64,000 nt of DNA from Coenobita brevimanus (GCA_032717465.1 CM064715.1:40662159-40726158); one strand, 5' to 3'. Positions 37,401 to 48,430 are shown, numbered from the stretch's first letter. Notes: generated by a model from the letters alone, not told the origin. Program-made: numbers and translations.

Positions 37401-38607
37401 TAGAGATGATTAACAGGTGGAACTCAATGAAGAAGAAGGAGATAGGAAAGAGGGGAAAAAGAAGAAATAAAAAAAATAAAAAAAGATGAAGGAAGGGAAG
37501 GAGAAGATGAAGAGGGAGAGGAGGAAAGGAGCATAGGAAAGAAATGGAGAGATAGTTACCATTTGCATTTGGGAGTTCTCTGAAGACTGGAGGGAGAGGC
37601 AGGAAAAGAAAAAAAGGTGAAGAAGACTAAGAGGAGCAGTATCAGGTGATAATGACAAGGAAGTGGAGAAGGAAGAAGTGAAGAAGACAAGGAAGAAGTG
37701 AAGAAGACAAGGAAGATAGGGAGTAGTGAGGAAGAGAATGAGGAGAAGGTTGAAAGTATGAAGGGAAGATGAGAATGTGAAGAAGAGAAGGAGGTAGAAT
37801 GGGAGGTGAAAAGGAAGAAGAGGGAAAGTAGGAGGCGAAGAGGAGGAGGAGGAAGAGGAGGAGGAAGAGGAGGAGGAAGAAGAGGAGGAGGAAGAGGAGG
37901 AGGAAGAAGAGGAGGAGGAGGAGGAGGAGGAGGAGGAGGTGGTGGTGGTGGTGGTGGTAGTGGTGGTGAAGAGGAGGAGGAGAAGGAAGTGAGGAAGAGA
38001 AGAAGATTTAGAAGAGGAGGTTAAGAAGAAGAGGAGGAAGTGAACATCAGGAGGGTGAGGAAAAAAAGAGGAGGAGGAGCAGGAAGAGGAGAAGGAGGAG
38101 GAGGAGGAGGTGAAGAAGGTAGAAGGCAAAGAAGGGGAAACGGAGTAGTAGACGGAGAAGAGGAGGCTGAGAAACGTTTGAATATAAGAGAAAGGGAAGA
38201 AATTAAGAAGACAAGGAAAGAAAGACGAAGAAGAAGAGGAGGAGTTGTTGTAAGTGAAGAAAAGGAAAATCATTAGTGGAGAGAGCAGAAAAGAAAGGAG
38301 AAGGAGGAGGAGGAGGAGAAGAAGAAGGAAAAGAAATGAAGTAGAAGAAGAAATGGAGGAGGAGGAGAAAGAAGAAGAAAAAGAGAAGGAGGAGGAGAAG
38401 TAGGAGTAAGAGGAGGAGAAGGAAGAGGAGGAGGAGAAGGAAGAGGAGGAGGAGGAGGAGGAGGAAGAAGAAAGAAAGAAAGAAAGAAGAAGAAGAAAGA
38501 AGAAGAAGAAGAAGAAAAAGAAAGAAGAAGAAGAAGAAAGAAGAAGAAGAAAGAAGAAGAAGAAGAAGAAGAAGAAGGGAAGCATAAGAAGAAGAAGAAG
38601 GGAAGCA

Positions 38608-38638
<31 letters not shown>

Positions 38639-39970
38639 AAGAGGGAGGAGGAGGAGGTGGAGGAGGAGAAGAAAGTGAAGAAGAAGAAGGAAATAATAAT
38701 GTTAAGAATAAGAGGAGGAGGAGAAGGACGAGGAGGAGGAGGAGGAAGAAGAGGAAGGGGAGGAGGAGGAGGAAGAAGAGGCAGGGGAGCAGAATGTGAA
38801 AAACAGGAGGAGGAGGAGGTGGAAGAAGAGGAGGAAGAAGAAGAGAAGGGGAAGTAGAATATGAAGAAGAAGGAGGAGGAAAAGATGAGATGATGGGAAC
38901 GAGTAGGTAAAGAGGAAAAATAAATGAAGAAAAAGATGAAGAGGAGGAGGAGAGACATTTGAAGATGAACTGAAGGAGTAAGGAGGAAAGAGAAGCATTT
39001 AAAGGTTGAAGACATTTAGGAGAAGAAGGAGAAGAGGACCAGGAGGAGGGAGAAGAGAAAAATAAAAGTGGTGGAGGGAAAGGGGGGCAGGGGAAGAAGT
39101 GGATGAAAGGAGAAGAGAGAAGAGGTCGAGGTGGAAAAGAGGAGATAAAGAAGCCGATGTATGAACAAAGAATGGAAGAAGAGGAGGGTATGGAGATGAG
39201 TGGGAGAGGAGGAAGAGAAACAGGAAATAAGGGAAGAAAGGCAGAAATAGTGAAAAAGTGAGAAAAGAGGAAGAGATTGAGGAGAGGGAGAGAAAGAAAA
39301 AGAAAAGGAAAAAAGTGATGATTTAAAAGAACAAGAACAAGAACAGACGAGGAGGAGGAGGAGGAGGAGGAGAAGAAGAAGAACAAGAAGAAGGAGGAGG
39401 AAGTAGAGGAAGAGAGTAGAAAGAACAGAGGAAGATATGATGTAGAAGAGAGGGAGAAAGTGAAAAGAAAGAGTAGGTACAGAAGAATGAGTATCCTCGT
39501 ACAATATGAAAGAGGAGGAAGAGGAGACATAGAGCAAGGGGGAAGAAAGAAGACAGCAAGGAATAAAAATGGAGGAGAGAAGAAGGGGTGACGAAGGTTA
39601 AGAAATGAAGGATGAGGAGGAGAGTGGGAGAGGAACTGAAGAAAGAAGTGTAGAGGGACGAGATGGAGGAAGGAAAGGAAGAAGTAGGGAAAGAAGAAGG
39701 GAAGGAGAAGAAAGATGGGCAGAGGGACAGAGGAAGATGGTGATGGGAAATAGAGGGGTAGTATGAGATTAATTAAAGGAAGAAGGGGAGGAGGAAAGTA
39801 ATGGAAGAGGTAAGTGGATGGAGAAGATAAAGGAAGGGAGGATAAGGGAAGAACAGGGAAAGTAGAGGAAAAATAGGTGCAATAAGAGGGAATGAAAGGA
39901 GAGGCGAATGGAAAGGGATAGTAAAAAGCAGGAGATGGATGAGGAAAGAAGAATAGGAAGAGGAAGAAGA

Positions 39971-40010
<40 letters not shown>

Positions 40011-40062
40011 AAAGAGAGATGGGGTATGTGGTAACAGAGGAGAAGGAAATGTTGAGAAATGT

Positions 40063-40093
<31 letters not shown>

Positions 40094-40339
40094 AAAGAGA
40101 GATGGGGTATGTGGTGACAGAGGAGAAGGAAATGTTGAGAAATGTGGATGTGAACAAAATTTTTTAAAAAAAGTAAAAGAACGAAATGAGAAAGTGGGAG
40201 AAAAAAACGATGACGCATAAGAAAAACTGAAAAAAAAAGACAATGAAGGGAAGAAAGAGGAAGAGGAGGTGAGAAGCAAGAGGAAAAAGAGAGGGGAGAA
40301 GATGAGAAAGGAAAGAGTGGAAAAAGAAAGATGATGGAT

Positions 40340-40374
<35 letters not shown>

Positions 40375-42303
40375 GGGGAGGATGAGTACAGTGAAGTCTT
40401 GAAAGAGGGGAAAAAAGAAAATGGAAAATGAATAAGTGGAGAGGCCCTAGTGAGAAGGAAGACGAAGAAGAAGAAGAAGAACAAGAAAATGAAGAACAAA
40501 GCAACAACAACAACAAGAGGAAGGAGGAGGAGGAGGAGGAGGGGGGGGTCGAGAGAGATAAAGGAAATTGGAGAAGAAAAGAGGAAATTAGAGTTAAGAA
40601 AGAGAGCAAGACGAAAGAGATAAAAGAGAGAGTGGAAGAAGATTGAGACTATAATTTTCCTTCGTTTTTCCAGTCTTTTGGGAGACTAGATCGAGAATGA
40701 GGAGGAAGAGGAAAGAGAAGAGGAAGAGGAAGAGGAGAGAAGAGGAAGAGGAAGAGAAAGAAGGTGAAAGGAGAAGAGGATGAGGAGAGAAGGTGGAAGT
40801 GGAAAAGGAAGAGGGGGGGAAGGTGGAAGGAGAAGAGGAAGATGAGGGAAGATGGTAGGAGAAGATTAAGAGGAGGGAAGATGGAAGAAGGAGAGGAAGA
40901 AGTGGGAAGAGGGAGGGGGAAGAGGAAGAGGAGAACGTGAAGCGGAAGAAAAGGGATAATGGAAGGAGAAGAGAAAGAAGAGGGAATGTGAAATGAGAAG
41001 AGGAAGAGGAGGAAAGGTGAAAGGAGAAAAGGAAGAGGAGGGAAGGTGAAAGGAAAGGAGGAAGAGAGATGGTAAAATGAGAAGAGGAAAGAAAGAGGAG
41101 AAGGAAGAGGAGGAACTGGAAGGACCAATGAAAGGAAAGAGAAGAGTAAGAGGAGAGGAAGTGGAAGAGGAAGGCTAAGAATATGGAAGGAGAGGAGGAG
41201 GAAAAGAAGAAGGAGGTGGAAGGAAAAGAAGAAGAGGAGAGCAGGTGGAAGGGAAGAAAGGGGAGAGAGAATGAGAAAGAGAGAAAAGAGTAAATGAAGG
41301 GGAACTAAATAGAAACGGGGATGAAAAGAGAAGGAGAGGAGGAGGAAAAAAATAGGAAGAGAACTTACATGAAGGGGAAGAGGTGAAGGAGAGAGAAGAG
41401 GAAGAAAAGGAAGAGGTAAAGAAAGAGAAGACAACAGATCAAGGAATGAAAAACAGAAGCAAAGATGTGAGAAGATGGAAGAGGATGCAGAGGATGAGAT
41501 GGGGAAGGAAGAGGGGAAAAAGGAACAGGAGAGAAGGTGATAGTAAAAAAAAATAAATAAAAAGGAAGGGTGAAAGAGGAGGAGGAGGAGGAGAAGGAGG
41601 AGGAGGAGGAGGAAGAAAGATGAGAAAGAGATGGAGGAAAAAGGAGAGGATATGAAATACGAAGGCGGACAAGCAAGGAAATAAGAAGAAGGAAAAGGGA
41701 GAGTAAAACGAAGAGATAAAAGGGAGAGTAAAACGAAGAGAAAAAGGAAGAGGGTAAAAATAAAAGAATGGAGGGAAGGGAAGGTGAAAGTAGGAAGAGG
41801 AGGCGATGGAGAAGGAAGAGGAAAAATAGGAGGACGAAAGAAGAGGAAGGAAGGTGAAAAAGGAACGAGAGAAGAATGGGAAAATACATCGAAGAGTAAG
41901 AGAACAAGAAGAATGGAAGGGAGAGTGGAAGAGGAGGAAGAGAAAGTGAAAGAAAACAGAAGAGGAGATAAAGAGGAAATAGGAAGGAGAAAAGGGAGAG
42001 GTGAGAGAGCAGGATGTGAGACGGGGATAAAAGACGAAAGAGGAAGAGGAGAAAGGAGGAGAAAGGAGGAGAAGATAAGATGAATGAGGAGAAGAAAAGA
42101 TGAAAGAAAAACAAGACAGTTTAGAAAGGAAGAAGAGAAGTGAGATGTGTAACGGAGGTGAAGAAGAAAAGAGGGTGGAAAGGGAAGACAAGAAGGTGAA
42201 TGTAGCAGAAGGGAATGTTAAATTTAAGTAGTAAAGGAGAAGGAAAGGTAAAGAAGAGCACCGTGAGTGGAAAGAGAAGAAAGAGGAAAAATACTTAACG
42301 AGG

Positions 42304-42360
<57 letters not shown>

Positions 42361-42612
42361 GAAGATATAATTGATAAGAAAAAGGAATAAAAGAAAAGGG
42401 AAATGTAGGCAAACGAAAAACTTGAGCAGGGAAAAGAATGAAGAGAAGAAAGAGGGGGAGGAAGTGGAGTAAAAGGACAAGGAAGTAAATAAAATGAGAA
42501 GGGAAAAGAGAAGATCAAAGGATAGAAAACAGAGGAGAAAGAGAATAGATGAAGGAAGAATAAATATGAGAGAAGTTGGGGATGGAAGAATAAGGGAAAA
42601 GAAAGTAGGAAA
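37400..42612. repeat. Polypurine tract on the plus strand, about 5.2 kb
   Basis: Nearly continuous G and A for more than 5 kb, made of GAA, GAG and GGA triplets, with a short GGTGGT patch at about 37938-37968 and GA runs at about 39973-40005, 40060-40088, 40342-40370 and 42308-42358. A 915-codon minus-strand frame (37410-40157) and several frames of 250-420 codons arise only because pyrimidine-only codons contain no stop: they are Ser/Leu/Phe/Pro polymers with no domain structure. Confidence 0.95.
40008..40148. repeat. 83-bp direct duplication inside the purine tract
   Basis: GATAAAGAGAGATGGGGTAT...GAAATGTTGAGAAATGT occurs at 40008-40062 and 40091-40145 with one substitution (GGTAACAG/GGTGACAG). 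The copies are separated by a GA run, and another GA run precedes the first. Confidence 0.93.
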
Positions 42613-42637
42613 GACCCTCGGATTAAAGGCATTAGAG

Positions 42638-42712
42638 AGTGTGGTGGCCGAGTGGTTAGAGATGTCGTCTGTTGTCTGAAATGACGGGAGTTCGATTCCA
42701 CACTGAGGCAGG
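42638..42712 (+). mobile_element. tRNA-derived SINE head or tRNA pseudogene
   Basis: AGTGTGG (42638-42644) can pair with CCACACT (42698-42704) as a 7-bp acceptor-like stem. The A-box TGGCCGAGTGG fits the consensus perfectly (42645-42655) and the B-box is AGTTCGATTCC (42689-42699). The T-stem 3' strand is collapsed into the acceptor strand, so it is not a functional tRNA. The downstream body (to about 42960) includes the dispersed GGGAACGGGCT word. Confidence 0.6.
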
Positions 42713-43430
42713 GAAGACTCTGATTTTCTTTAGAACGGACTTAACTGATCATTCACAAGTGACCCACCGACATGTCAAAGAAAATATAAAATCCAATACT
42801 AATGCAAAAGTCCTGAATGAAGTGTATTCGATATGGACTGTGAGTACTGGTGCCGAAGTGATGACATGTGAAGGTGCGTGGCTTTTAGGAGGACAACCGG
42901 GTCTAAGGGAACGGGCTCTTCAACCTATGCCCAGAATCGAAAACGTAAAATCACTTCAGTGCGAGAATTTTCCTTTTGGTACAATTGTCACATAATTCAG
43001 TCCAGCGATGATCTTGCCTAACTCTATTTTTTTTTTTCCAGGAAGTATTGTAGCTTTCTCCTGTTATCTTCTTTCTTTCGGTACAAAAAATGCAACAGTA
43101 TTTTCATATCGAAACATTTATTTTTTGCCTAAGCAGTACCATTATTTGACTCTTGCTACCTTCAAACGATATCTTCAGCTCAGCAAATGCCTCTCGTAGT
43201 GACAGAATTATTGAAGGCAGTATCTAACTTTTCCAATCCCAATTTCTCATCAAAACCAGGTGAAGGGAGGAAATAAGGTGAAAAATACGTCGTGGTGTTG
43301 AAGAGATTAAGTGTGGAGTTTTTTTCAGCCTTTCCGCCTTTACTTCCGTCTTTCAGCATCAAAAAAGACGGCTGTACTTTAACGCGGAAGGAGCAAGTTG
43401 TTTTGTTGTCTGAGCCGCATCAACTTGCTG
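42713..43430. other. Unique DNA with MITE-like word
   Basis: CTTGCTACCTTCAAACGATATC near 43152 is related to the CTTTCAGACGATTTT family. A plus-strand 107-codon frame (42672-42995) spans the SINE and is not a gene. Confidence 0.45.
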
Positions 43431-43439
43431 GGAAAAATT

Positions 43440-43800
43440 AAGGAAAAAAAGTGTGAGCTCATGTTGCCGCCTCTCTAGGGAGTCATTAGGGAGAAGAGGG
43501 AGAGAGAAAGATAGGAGAAAAGGGAGTAAAAGAAGAGGAATGGAAGGGAAAAGAGGCACAGAGGAAGAGAAGAGGAGAAGGAGAAGAGGAGGTGGAAAGA
43601 AGGGGAAAAAAGATGTAAAAGAAAAACTGAAGAGGAGAGGAGAATAAAGAAATGGAGAGGGAGAAGTTGAAGAGGCATGGAAATGGAGAAGAGCAAGAGG
43701 TGAGGAGAGGGGCAAGAGGAAGAGGGGTAAAAAGAAAAACTGAAGGGGGAGAAAAGATGAGAATAGGTAGTGAAGAGGAGATCAAAGGAGAAAAAGGAAC
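43440..43800. repeat. Polypurine tract
   Basis: G/A-rich plus strand; frames are low complexity. Confidence 0.85.
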
Positions 43801-44390
43801 CTATTGGTCCTATGGAGGCCGCTTGATAAAGGTAGATTTTAACTATGTTAATGAATCAAAAATAAGGGGAGAAGAGGAGTACATACCGATCCCACCAGCC
43901 AAACCTGGTAGGAAAGAGTAAGGAGGACTATCATGAAGTATAAAAAAAGCTGCCAAGGAAATTTCAAGATAAATAACGAACAGAAATCATGTTCTGCACT
44001 CTCTTAACCTGAAAGAGGAAGTAACGTCGTCAATATTACAGTATGTTCCGTGGTTGTATCTTAAATGTTTTATGCCAGAGAAAAGATTACTCTTCAGAAA
44101 TGTGTAATTCAGGAACGTACTATATAACTGGGAAGTAGAAATCAAATACTTATATGAAAGAACTTGAAAAATAAAAACGAATATTGATAAATTTACACTT
44201 GAAGCATTAGCAATGAGAAAACCTGATGATATAATGATGGAGGGAAACAATATATCACACAAGAAATGCTACAAAATCCCAGGCCACGCATTACCCTCTC
44301 ACGGAATGATAGTGCAGCAGACTAAACATTATAATATCACAGGAAAAAACGACTCTAACTGCCCTAAGGAGATTTTGGCATGTCCCGGAG
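43801..44390. other. Unique DNA upstream of the jockey-like relic
   Basis: AT-rich. A 104-codon frame from 44213 runs into the retrotransposon relic. Its first part is not recognisable and may be decayed element sequence. Confidence 0.4.
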
Positions 44391-44722
44391 AAATTAAAAC
44401 TCGCCTTAATAAAAACTATGATATTACCGATTTTATGTTAATCACTCATACCAACATATATGGCATCCAGGACACTAGAGTCGAAACTACAGAGAGTACA
44501 GAACAAAGTCCGGATTTTTGTCAATGATCAGGGATATCCATACACTGACAGCACAGCAGCGTAACACTCCAGATAGCATCAAACTCATCAGCACCCGCTT
44601 CAGTAAGGTGGCTAGAAAGAGCTGGGAAAAACTTGGGCATAAACTTCAACCACTTACAGTACAACAGCTGGATAGGAGCACTAACATGTATCACAACTGG
44701 TTCCCCCCCAGTGCCTCAAAGC
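44391..44722 (+). pseudogene. Jockey-like non-LTR retrotransposon reverse transcriptase, C-terminal remnant, frameshifted
   Basis: After the catalytic palm, jockey and CR1-type reverse transcriptases typically carry a segment with a tyrosine-glycine turn followed by S-x-L-x-K-L-Q-R-V-Q-N-K and, 40-60 residues later, a short region with W-x-x-L. Here one frame gives MLITHTNIYGI (to about 44465), the next gives MASRTLESKLQRVQNK (44460-44507) then VRIFVNDQGYPYTDSTAA and a stop at 44562. A third stretch (44540-44720) gives the region around TRFSKVARKSWEKLGHKL and then YHNWFPPSASK. At least two frameshifts are needed, so it is dead. The polymerase active-site part (the YxDD region) is absent: a 5'-truncated copy. 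A CA array follows directly. The clade (jockey versus CR1/I) is inferred from the KLQRVQNK signature only. Confidence 0.72.
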
Positions 44723-44760
44723 ACGTAGGGAACCCCCACCAACACACGGATATACCTAAA

Positions 44761-44761
<1 letters not shown>

Positions 44762-44809
<48 letters not shown>
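44762..44809. repeat. (CA)n microsatellite
   Basis: Pure CA immediately 3' of the retrotransposon remnant. Confidence 0.97.
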
Positions 44810-44810
<1 letters not shown>

Positions 44811-44989
44811 CTAACGGAGATATACAGATAAGGTACATTATAAATAAACCGATTACCACACCTAAGACAAATACATTTAACCTACAATATACACCTATAT
44901 CCTAATGCTCTATACCTGCCTCACACCACTACCCCTTATTACTGTACAGCCAATATTTTCACTTCCTTATAAAACAGTGATAAAAATAA

Positions 44990-46575
44990 AAGCTAGATTA
45001 AAACAAAAGTGGAGTGTGAGATGGAAGGAGAGGGTTGAACAATAAAAGAACAGGTAGAGGAGGAAGAAGAGAGGAAGGGGGAGGAAAAGGAGATGATGAA
45101 GAGAAGAGAAGGGGAAGAAAAGGAGGTGGTGGAGGAGAGGAAGAAGAGGCAAATGAGAGAAGAAGAGAAACCATGGAAGAGCTGAAATGGAGAAAAGGAG
45201 GGGAGGAAAAGGGAAGAGGGGAGAGGAGAGGAGGGAGAGAAAAGGAGAAGAGGGAGAGGAAAGGAGATGAAGTGGAGAGCAAAGACAGAAGATGAAGAGG
45301 GGAGAAGACTGAGATGAGGGAGAGGGAAGGGAAAAAGAAGACGGAGATGGGAAGAAAAGGACAAGAAGTGCGGGTGGAAGGGAAAAAAAAGGAAGTGAAA
45401 TAAGAAGAGTATGTGGCAGATCTGATGTAAAATGAGAACCAGGAAATGGAAGAAGAGGTACAAAAATGGAGGAAGAGAAGGTAGAGTAAGAAGAGTAGGA
45501 AGTGGAGCAGAAAATGGAAGAAGAATGAGGAGGGGGCAGTGGAGGTAGAGGGAGGAAGATGAAGATAAAGGAAGGGGAGGTGAAAGAAGAGGAAGAAATA
45601 ATGGAAGAAGAGGGAGAGGAGACGGACAGAAAAGGAAAAGGAGATGAAGGAAGAGAAATGGAAGACTGATAAAGAGGAAGAGGACTGATGAAGAGGAAGA
45701 TGGGGTGGAAGAGGAAAGGCAAGTGGAAGGAAACGAAGGGAAGTGGAAGAAACGAAAGAGGATGTGGAAGACGAGGAAGAAAAAGTGAGAAAAGAGGAAG
45801 AGAAGATTAAAGAAGAGCGAGAGGACGTGGAAAAAGTGGAAAAGACGAAGAGGTGGAGAAAGACGAGGAGAGAAGAATAAGGTATGGGGGAAAAAATCGA
45901 TGGAAGAAAATAAAGATGCGAGAAAGAATAAAAGGTGGAAGACGAAGAAAAGGAGGTGGAAGAGGAGGAGAAAGAGGAAGTAGATGCGGTGGATGAGGAA
46001 GAGAAGCAGGAACGTAAAGTCAAGGCATAAAAAAAGTGGAAGAAGTTGAGGATATGGATGATCAAGAGGAGGTAAAAAAGGTGGAAGAGGAGGTTAAAGA
46101 GGAGGAGGGAGGGGTGAATGAAAACGAAGACAGAGTGGAGGAAGACGTGGAAGAGGAAGAGGAAGTTGAATATGAGGTGGAAGAGGAGGAAGAAGAGTGA
46201 GAGATAGTGGAAGTGAAGGAGAAAGTGGAAGGGGATAGAGTACGAGAAGGGGGTAGCAGAGATGGATGAAGAGGATGTTCTAGTGGAAGTGGAAGAGAAG
46301 GTGAAACGAGGCAGAAAGAGAGATGTAAGGACGTGGAAGAATAAGAGGAGGTGGAAAAAGGGGAAGAAGTGGAAGAGGAGAAGGCAAAAGTAAATGGAAG
46401 AGGAAGTAGAAGAGGTAGAAGTGGACGAGACTGTGGGGGAGGAAGAAGTAGAAGAGAGATGGAAGAGGTGGAATGGGAGATGGGAAAATTAATGGAAGAG
46501 GAGGTGGAAGAAGTGGAAGGGGAAAACGAGACTAAATGGAAGAGGAGGTGGAAGAAGTGGAGGAGACTGTAGGAG
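44990..46575. repeat. Polypurine tract on the plus strand
   Basis: GAAGAGGAGG- and GGTGGAAGAGG-type DNA. In 45700-46560 GTGGAAGA is the dominant word, giving Val-Glu-Glu polymers on the plus strand and Ser/Thr-rich frames (355 and 202 codons) on the minus strand. None is a gene. Confidence 0.92.
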
Positions 46576-46679
46576 TGAACCCGTGGCCTCTCGTACCAGT
46601 GCTCCGAGAATCCATCAGAGCCGAATCGGATCCAATCAGACTCACTTTCTTCCGTTGCCGAATCTCTCACAGAGCCAGA

Positions 46680-47265
46680 CTGAGGGGAGGGGGAGAGAAG
46701 GAAGGAGGGGAGAGGGAGGGGAGGGGGATGAAGAATGAGGGAGGAAATGGTGGATGCTGGAAGGGGAAAGAGAGGTGGATGAGAGAGGGAGGGGAAAGGG
46801 AGTTCGATGTAGGAGGGAAGGAAGCAGAGATCGGGATCCGGGAATAGAAGAGGAGAGAGGAGGATGGGAGGAGGGAGGCAGGGAGGGTGTATATTCGGCG
46901 GGAGAAGAGATGGATGGGGAGGGAGGGAGAGGCAGACGGGAGAGGGGCCAGAGGGGAAGAAGAGGAAAAGAGGAAAAGAAAGGGTAACAGGCTGAGGGAA
47001 AGTGGAAAGAGTGATGGGGAAGGAGGAAGGGTGAGGTGGATTGTGGAGAGGCGAAAGAGAAATGGGGAGAGAGGGAGGAGTAGGGATCAGGAGGGAGAGC
47101 CATGTTCTTAGGGTAGGGATGGGATGGATTGATGGGATCCAGGGGTAGAGGGGAGGGAGGTTAGGGGGATGAGGAGGAGGGAGAGAAGAGAGGGGGAGGA
47201 GGATGGGGAGGGAAAGGAGGGAGGAGGGGGATCAGGAGGGAAGGAAATGAAGGTCTAGTATTATT
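46680..47265. repeat. G-rich polypurine tract
   Basis: GGGAGGGGA-type DNA after about 100 bp of mixed sequence at 46576-46678. Confidence 0.88.
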
Positions 47266-47490
47266 GCCCATCGACTGCATTAACATCATTAGAGTAGACA
47301 GTCAATTTCTACCAGTCACAATCTTCCCCTAAAATAAGACACGCCACAATCATTTTTACATCCCTAATCCCAGGTAAACAGGGGCATAAGGGAAACGAAC
47401 ATTGTCCACAAATGATCGACCAGGGAACCGAACTCGGGTTTTTCCAGTTTCAGGCTGGATGTGCGAACCATTACACCATCGATTCCCCAA
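47254..47490 (-). mobile_element. tRNA-derived SINE, family C, copy 2
   Basis: On the minus strand the A-box is TGGTGTAATGG (47478-47468), followed by a perfect 5-bp stem TCCAG/CTGGA around a 7-base loop and the B-box GAGTTCGGTTCC (47435-47424). The 3' body has GGGATTAGGGATG, then TTTTAGGGGAAGATTGTGAC and GACTGTCTACTCTAATGATG, ending near TGGGCAATAATAC. The tail matches family C copies at 17889 and 59900. The loop would give a TGA-type triplet at the anticodon position but lacks the usual T at position 33, so this is SINE or pseudogene sequence rather than an active tRNA. Confidence 0.72.
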
Positions 47491-47499
47491 GAGGGAGGG

Positions 47500-47865
47500 T
47501 GGAGAGGAACAGGTGTAATGGGGTGAGGGAGAGCAGGGGGATGAAGAGGAAGGAGGGAGGGAGAAGAGAATTGACAGGCTGCAGGGGAGGGAGAAGAGAA
47601 TGGAGAGAGAGGCTTCAGGGGGGGAAGGGAGAAGAGAATGAAGAGAGGCTTGGGGAGGAGGGGGGAAGAAAATGGAGATAGGCTTAGGGTGGGAGGCAGA
47701 AGAGAATGGAGAGACGCTTCTCGAGGGAGAACGAAGAGAATGGAGAGGGGCTTCGGGAGAGGTAGAGAGAAGAAAATAGAGAAAGAGTTCGATAGGGAGG
47801 GAGAAGAGAATGGAGAGAGGCTTTGGTGGGGAGAGAGAAGAGAATGGAGAGAGGTTTCGGGGGTA
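47500..47865. repeat. Minisatellite of about 42 bp (AGAAGAGAATGGAGAGAGGCTT)
   Basis: AGAAGAGAATGGAGAGAGG followed by CTTCGGG or similar recurs about eight times between about 47585 and 47860. The minus strand keeps a 14-residue peptide period (Leu-His-Ser-Leu-Pro-type) open over most of it. Confidence 0.82.
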
Positions 47866-47919
47866 GGGGGACTGCACTGGAGAGGTATGATAATAATTAT
47901 AAGAAAAAGCGCGTGCGCG

Positions 47920-47920
<1 letters not shown>

Positions 47921-47960
<40 letters not shown>

Positions 47961-47972
47961 ACACACACGCAC

Positions 47973-48066
<94 letters not shown>
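47921..48066. repeat. Interrupted (CA)n microsatellite
   Basis: CA with single TA, CG and ACAACA interruptions (about 47956, 47969-47980 and 48027). Confidence 0.96.
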
Positions 48067-48068
<2 letters not shown>

Positions 48069-48184
48069 AGGATGAAGAAAAAAAAATGCATAGAGGGGCA
48101 CTCAATGGAGCGCATCTCTCCGACAAGGGCAACGTAATTTCTAAACCACTTTTCATAATGGGTTAGGTTTTCTCATCACTGATT

Positions 48185-48430
48185 AGAGTTTCACAAAAAA
48201 ATTTGTTTCGAATCCAGAATCTGTCATACGATCCGGATCGGTCCAAAAAGGTAATCGATTGTTCCCTGGGACATGGGTTATCTATCCACGAAATTTGGGC
48301 CAAATCTCTGTTTTTTAGTAAGCCTGTTAAGAAACAAATCAATAAACAAACAAGCAAACAAACAGGGGTGAAAAAATACTCTCCTTGTCGGCGAGAACAA
48401 CACCTGCCGAGTGACCCCAGGGAAAAGAAA
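48185..48430 (+). mobile_element. Dispersed-type repeat ending in ACAAACAA tail and CCTTGTCGGCG
   Basis: The order of blocks is CGATCCGGATCGG (palindromic core), GATTGTTCCCTGGGACATGG, CTATCCACGAAATTT, GTTTTTTAGTAAGCCTG, an AACAAAC/AAACAAG tail, then GGTGAAAAAATACTCTCCTTGTCGGCGAGA. This architecture is typical of interspersed repeats common in marine invertebrate genomes that end in CAAA-type microsatellites. Only one copy is in this window, so family status rests on recall rather than on comparison here. Confidence 0.4.

Noticed and set aside
37410..40157. 915-codon minus-strand open frame as a gene
   Set aside because: Pyrimidine-only codons contain no stops; composition is Ser/Leu/Phe/Pro polymer with no domain, and it lies within a 5.2-kb purine tract.
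42638..42712. A functional tRNA gene
   Set aside because: A- and B-boxes and a 7-bp acceptor-like stem are present, but the T-stem 3' strand is missing and the total length is too short.
47424..47490. A functional tRNA gene on the minus strand
   Set aside because: The anticodon stem is good but the loop lacks T at position 33, and the sequence continues into a SINE body shared with two other loci.
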